Part shown: piece by piece, positions 13,342-16,107 of the stretch
How the letters are laid out: every line of letters starts with the position of its first letter
Numbering within the stretch: the first letter of the stretch is position 1
Assembly: GCA_003553305.1 (NCBI GenBank)
Contig: PWEB01000016.1
Span: 1 to 16,107, forward strand
Length of the DNA stretch: 16,107 bases
Reading direction: 5' to 3'
DNA from: Syntrophomonadaceae bacterium
GTDB taxonomy: Bacteria > Bacillota > Dethiobacteria > DTU022
Notes under the pieces: model-generated
Told to the model about the DNA's origin: nothing
The model's database searches: none
What the model saw: the letters and a program-made list of their open reading frames with translations, nothing else
Translations under genes and position numbers: made by a program

Positions 13342-14970
13342 TTGGAAAGCAGTTATGGTCAAAAACACCAGGATAAAATCGGTAAACGGAATTTTAAAAA
13401 ACTTGGTCTGGATTTAAATCCAATCGTTTCTTTTGCCAGCGTGGTTTTCATCTTAGTGCTTTGCATCTATGCTCTTTTAAATTTGGACCAGGCCTACAAT
13501 TTCGCAATTTCGCTTCAAAATAACATTACCACACATCTTGACTGGGTTTTCATCATATCCAGTAACTTCATTGTGCTCATCTGTATCTTCCTTGCTTTAT
13601 CAAGGTTAGGCACTGTAAGAATTGGCGGGGTTAATTGCGAAAAAGAATTTGGCGATTTTGCCTGGTATTCCATGTTGATTTCAGCAGGAATGGGCATCGG
13701 CTTGATGTTTTGGGCAGTGGGCGAACCTTTGACCCACTTTGTTAACGAACCACCGCTATTCACGCACCCTGAAGCCTCCTTAACAGCCATGGCCACCACA
13801 TATTTTCATTGGGGGTTACATCCCTGGGGGATCTATGCCTTAATGGCCTTAGCACTGGCATTTTTCGCCTACAACCGGAACATGCCCTTATCCTTGCGTT
13901 CTGTATTTTACTTTCTATTTAAGGATAAAATATATGGAGTGGTAGGCGATATCATTGATACTTTCGCTGTATTATCCGTATTATTCGGCCTGGCCGCCTC
14001 GTTGGGGCTGGGAGTACAGCAAATCAACAGCGGACTGGATTACTTGTTAGACACCGGCGTTAATGTGGGCATCCAGGTTGTGTTAATTGCCCTGATCACC
14101 CTGGTTGCGATAATATCGATCATCTCAGGGATCCATAAGGGGATCAGATTTTTGGCCACCTTAAATATGCGTTTGGCTTTTCTGTTTATGATAGTAATTT
14201 TTTTACTGGGCCCCACCGCATTCATAATTAACCTGTTTTCTAATTCCCTGGGCCTGTATTTCAACAGCCTGATCCAATATTCCTCATATCTTCCTGTGGA
14301 TAATGGCACCTGGCAGGCTACCTGGACAATCCCCTTCTTGGCATGGTGGATCGCCTGGTCTCCTTTTGTCGGTATGTTTATTGCGAGGATATCGTTCGGA
14401 AGGACGGTCAGGGAATTAATTGTCGGGGTTTTAATCGTCCCATCCCTGCTTTCGTTTTTCTGGTTGACAGTCTTTGGCGGAACTGCCATTAAAATTGATC
14501 AGGCTTATGATGGCGCCCTTTTTAATGTTGTTCAGGATAACCTCCCGATTGCGCTGTTTGAGCTGGTCAGTTTCTTAAATATCCCTTTTGGGGCAGATAT
14601 ATTTAGGATTTTAATATATATAGTGGCAACAGCCCTGGTTATAAATTATTTTATAACCTCCTCTGACTCTGGTTCCCTGGTAGTAGATAAAATTGCCTCC
14701 GGAGGGAAAATGGAAACTCCGGCATTTCAACGGGTAACCTGGGCTTGCCTGGAAGGTCTGCTCGCCGCCACCCTGCTATTAATAGGAGGGGATAGAGCCT
14801 TAGAAGTGTTAAGGGCGGCGGTAACAAGCGCAGGCCTACCCCTGGCAATCATCCTTACTTTAATGACATTTTCTCTGATCAGGGGAATTTCAGCGGCTCA
14901 CACAAAACAGATGTGGATTAAAGATACCCAGAAGGTAGAAAAAATCATAAGAAAACAGAATGAAGAATAA
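13342..14970 (+). CDS. BCCT family betaine/carnitine/choline-type transporter
   Basis: A secondary transporter with about 12 membrane helices for quaternary amines such as glycine betaine, choline or carnitine. The glycine stretch GMGIGLMF (116-123) is the form found in sodium-coupled BetP-like members. The aromatic box is intact: FHWGLHPWGIYA gives Trp157, Trp162 and Tyr165, and LAWWIAWSPFVGMFIARIS gives Trp336 and Trp339, followed by the conserved GRTVRELIVGVL. TSSDSGSLVVD (about 439-449) marks a late helix. The N- and C-terminal extensions are short (about 25 residues each), so a BetP-style long osmosensing tail is absent. The start is TTG 13342, with AAAAGGAG (13326-13333) 8 bases upstream. 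It could serve osmoprotection or uptake of methylated amines as substrates; the genes around it do not decide this. Confidence 0.93.
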   Translation: MESSYGQKHQDKIGKRNFKKLGLDLNPIVSFASVVFILVLCIYALLNLDQAYNFAISLQNNITTHLDWVFIISSNFIVLICIFLALSRLGTVRIGGVNCEKEFGDFAWYSMLISAGMGIGLMFWAVGEPLTHFVNEPPLFTHPEASLTAMATTYFHWGLHPWGIYALMALALAFFAYNRNMPLSLRSVFYFLFKDKIYGVVGDIIDTFAVLSVLFGLAASLGLGVQQINSGLDYLLDTGVNVGIQVVLIALITLVAIISIISGIHKGIRFLATLNMRLAFLFMIVIFLLGPTAFIINLFSNSLGLYFNSLIQYSSYLPVDNGTWQATWTIPFLAWWIAWSPFVGMFIARISFGRTVRELIVGVLIVPSLLSFFWLTVFGGTAIKIDQAYDGALFNVVQDNLPIALFELVSFLNIPFGADIFRILIYIVATALVINYFITSSDSGSLVVDKIASGGKMETPAFQRVTWACLEGLLAATLLLIGGDRALEVLRAAVTSAGLPLAIILTLMTFSLIRGISAAHTKQMWIKDTQKVEKIIRKQNEE

Positions 14971-15120
14971 AATAATTATACCTGCTTTTATCTATGATCA
15001 CCCATTAATATAAGCGCCTGCCGGCAGGGTAAATGCCTCAATCCCGGGAACAGATATGTGGTCAACTGATGGCTCAGCGGCAGAGAAAACTCATATTATG
15101 AAGCCTATGAACCGCATAAC
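14971..15120. other. Convergent gap with a 12-base palindrome
   Basis: The BCCT and DsrE genes converge here. The perfect palindrome CCTGCCGGCAGG (15017-15028) could form a short hairpin, but no T-run follows on either strand, so I do not call it a terminator. Nothing else is visible. Confidence 0.35.
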
Positions 15121-15474
15121 CTAAAAAACAAGGACCTTTTCAGCCTCTTCTTCAATAACCCTGGCTATCTCGTCCGTAGAACTTTTTTCTGCTCCGCGGA
15201 CTAAACCATCACCACTCATGCCCCGGGCGTTCATGCAGGTAGTGCACAAAATGACCCTGCCCTTTTTAACGATGATTGATTTTAGCATCCGCTCAATATT
15301 ATAGTATCCTTCCGGGGTATCCTGGCCTGAGACAGCATTAATAACCCCGTCACCCATCAATGCGATGGTTACTTTTGCATTGAAGTTTTTTTGCAGACTC
15401 ATCGCTATACGCAGTGCGTTATAAGGTTTTTCTGTCCCGTAAGGTCCGTCATTAAGCATTATCAGGTAATTCAA
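15121..15474 (-). CDS. DsrE family protein with Cys-X2-Cys motif
   Basis: A small soluble protein of 117 residues from the DsrE/DsrF-like family, whose members accept and pass on sulfur or have unknown roles. It starts MNYLIMLNDGPYGTEKPYNAL, with the typical first strand, Gly-rich loop and first helix. ALMGDGVINAVSG (38-50) follows, and then ILCTTCMNARGM (75-86), with Cys77 and Cys80; Cys in this position carries persulfide in sulfur-relay members such as DsrE and TusD. The start is TTG 15474, with AAGGAG (15485-15490 on this strand) 10 bases upstream. It lies 83 bases downstream of the corrinoid adenosyltransferase gene on the same strand and may share its transcript. The sulfur-transfer role is an inference from the family. 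Confidence 0.8.
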   Translation of the reverse strand: MNYLIMLNDGPYGTEKPYNALRIAMSLQKNFNAKVTIALMGDGVINAVSGQDTPEGYYNIERMLKSIIVKKGRVILCTTCMNARGMSGDGLVRGAEKSSTDEIARVIEEEAEKVLVF

Positions 15475-15557
15475 CTAAAATCAACTCCTTAAGCTTATTC
15501 TTAAAAACAGATAATCTGCCACATATGACGCAAATAAACTCAGATAAATCCACTCAA

Positions 15558-16107
15558 TTAAAGCAGGGCCCGGCATTCGAATCCTTTAGTTCCCTTCTCA
15601 ACCCCCCTGCGAGCCATGACCCCATGGTCCATGTAGTGCTTGACACAGCACATTTCTGTAATCAGATCCGCCCTGTCTAAAATCTCCTGCGGGGCATTAC
15701 GGCCGGTTAAAACCATTTCCATTCCCGGCGGACGAGATTGAATCAAATCACATACATCTTCAACCCTGAGCAATTTGCCATGAATAGCGGCCATAATCTC
15801 ATCAAGGATCAGCAGATCGCAGGATTTCTCGCGGAGGACTTCCCGGACCTGGACCATCTCTTCCTGCAGGCGCTCTTTGAGCTTCTCTTTTTCATCTTCA
15901 CTGAGGGCACTGAAAAATTTATTGGCTTCAGCAAGGCGGATAATTTTAAAATATCCTCCGAGCAGTGGTGTGCTGTCCAGCTCACCGCTGTAAACACCTT
16001 TTAGAAACTGAAACATGGTTACTTTAAAACCGCCTCCCACTGCTCTCAACCCGAGGCCCAGGGCGGCGGTGGTTTTACCCTTGCCATTTCCGGTGTAAAC
16101 CTGCACG
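15558..16107 (-). CDS. cobO: Corrinoid adenosyltransferase, BtuR/CobO type (5' end cut off)
   Basis: ATP:cob(I)alamin adenosyltransferase, which makes adenosylcobalamin from ATP and reduced corrinoid in the cytosol. The visible 182 residues start with QVYTGNGKGKTTAALGLGL, the family's P-loop (GNGKGKTT). FQFLKG, LLILDEIMAAIHGKLL (Walker B region) and MVLTGRNAPQEILDRADLITEM are diagnostic, and ARRGVEKG is close to the usual C-terminal motif. The tail after it (GTKGFECRALL) departs slightly from the common version. A GTG at 16106 could be read as a start, but family members normally have a few residues to some tens before this motif, so the gene probably continues beyond the window. The symbol follows the family; btuR or cobA are used for the same function. 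The DsrE gene follows on the same strand. Confidence 0.92.
   Translation of the reverse strand, partial: VQVYTGNGKGKTTAALGLGLRAVGGGFKVTMFQFLKGVYSGELDSTPLLGGYFKIIRLAEANKFFSALSEDEKEKLKERLQEEMVQVREVLREKSCDLLILDEIMAAIHGKLLRVEDVCDLIQSRPPGMEMVLTGRNAPQEILDRADLITEMCCVKHYMDHGVMARRGVEKGTKGFECRALL

Noticed and set aside
15017..15028. Terminator between the convergent BCCT and DsrE genes
   Set aside because: The palindrome is short and lacks a T-run on both strands.

Overview
The window looks like chromosomal DNA of an endospore-forming, probably anaerobic Firmicute (Clostridia in the broad sense). The evidence is the strong GGAGG/AAGGAG ribosome binding sites on nearly every gene, the frequent TTG starts, a lipoprotein with spore-germination (GerMN/Gmad2) domains, a corrinoid adenosyltransferase, an FmdE protein, and short intergenic repeats of a kind I remember from Clostridia. 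The very acidic linkers of the two lipoproteins and the BCCT transporter would fit a salt- or alkali-tolerant organism, but that is only inference. No transposase, tRNA, rRNA, CRISPR array or phage gene is visible.

Layout. (1) 1-6322, + strand: a promoter and a five-gene cluster with an FmdE-family zinc-ribbon protein, a fused two-domain ABC ATPase, a family-5 solute-binding lipoprotein and two inner-membrane permeases. This is a complete importer of the peptide/nickel type. The ATPase has an unusual Cys/His-rich tail. Two copies of one short repeat lie at its two ends (about 5-34 and 6371-6402). (2) 6486-10262, + strand: an SLC13/ion-transporter-superfamily permease, then a tightly overlapping trio: a metallo-beta-lactamase plus double-rhodanese protein like the persulfide dioxygenase-sulfurtransferase CstB, and two half-size YeeE/YedE sulfur transporters. 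A strong hairpin ends the unit. (3) 10349-10675: a gap with no convincing gene. (4) 10676-13090, - strand: a four-domain GerMN lipoprotein and a short-chain dehydrogenase with its own terminator. (5) 13342-14970, + strand: a BCCT transporter with a recognisable promoter, divergent from the dehydrogenase. (6) 15121-16107, - strand: a DsrE-family protein with a Cys-X2-Cys motif, downstream of a corrinoid adenosyltransferase that runs off the window.

How the genes may work together. Region 1 is one uptake system whose substrate cannot be read from sequence. The FmdE partner, the Cys motif of the ATPase and its Cys/His tail make a metal ion, metal chelate or metal-cofactor precursor as plausible as a peptide. 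Region 2 is a reactive-sulfur module: persulfide is oxidised or transferred by the CstB-like enzyme, and sulfur species are moved by the YeeE pair and perhaps by the SLC13 carrier. The DsrE protein in region 6 may belong to the same sulfur-relay physiology.

The best candidates for something undescribed are the FmdE-linked importer and its shared upstream sequence elements, and the regulator-less CstB-like/split-YeeE unit with a palindrome in front of it.
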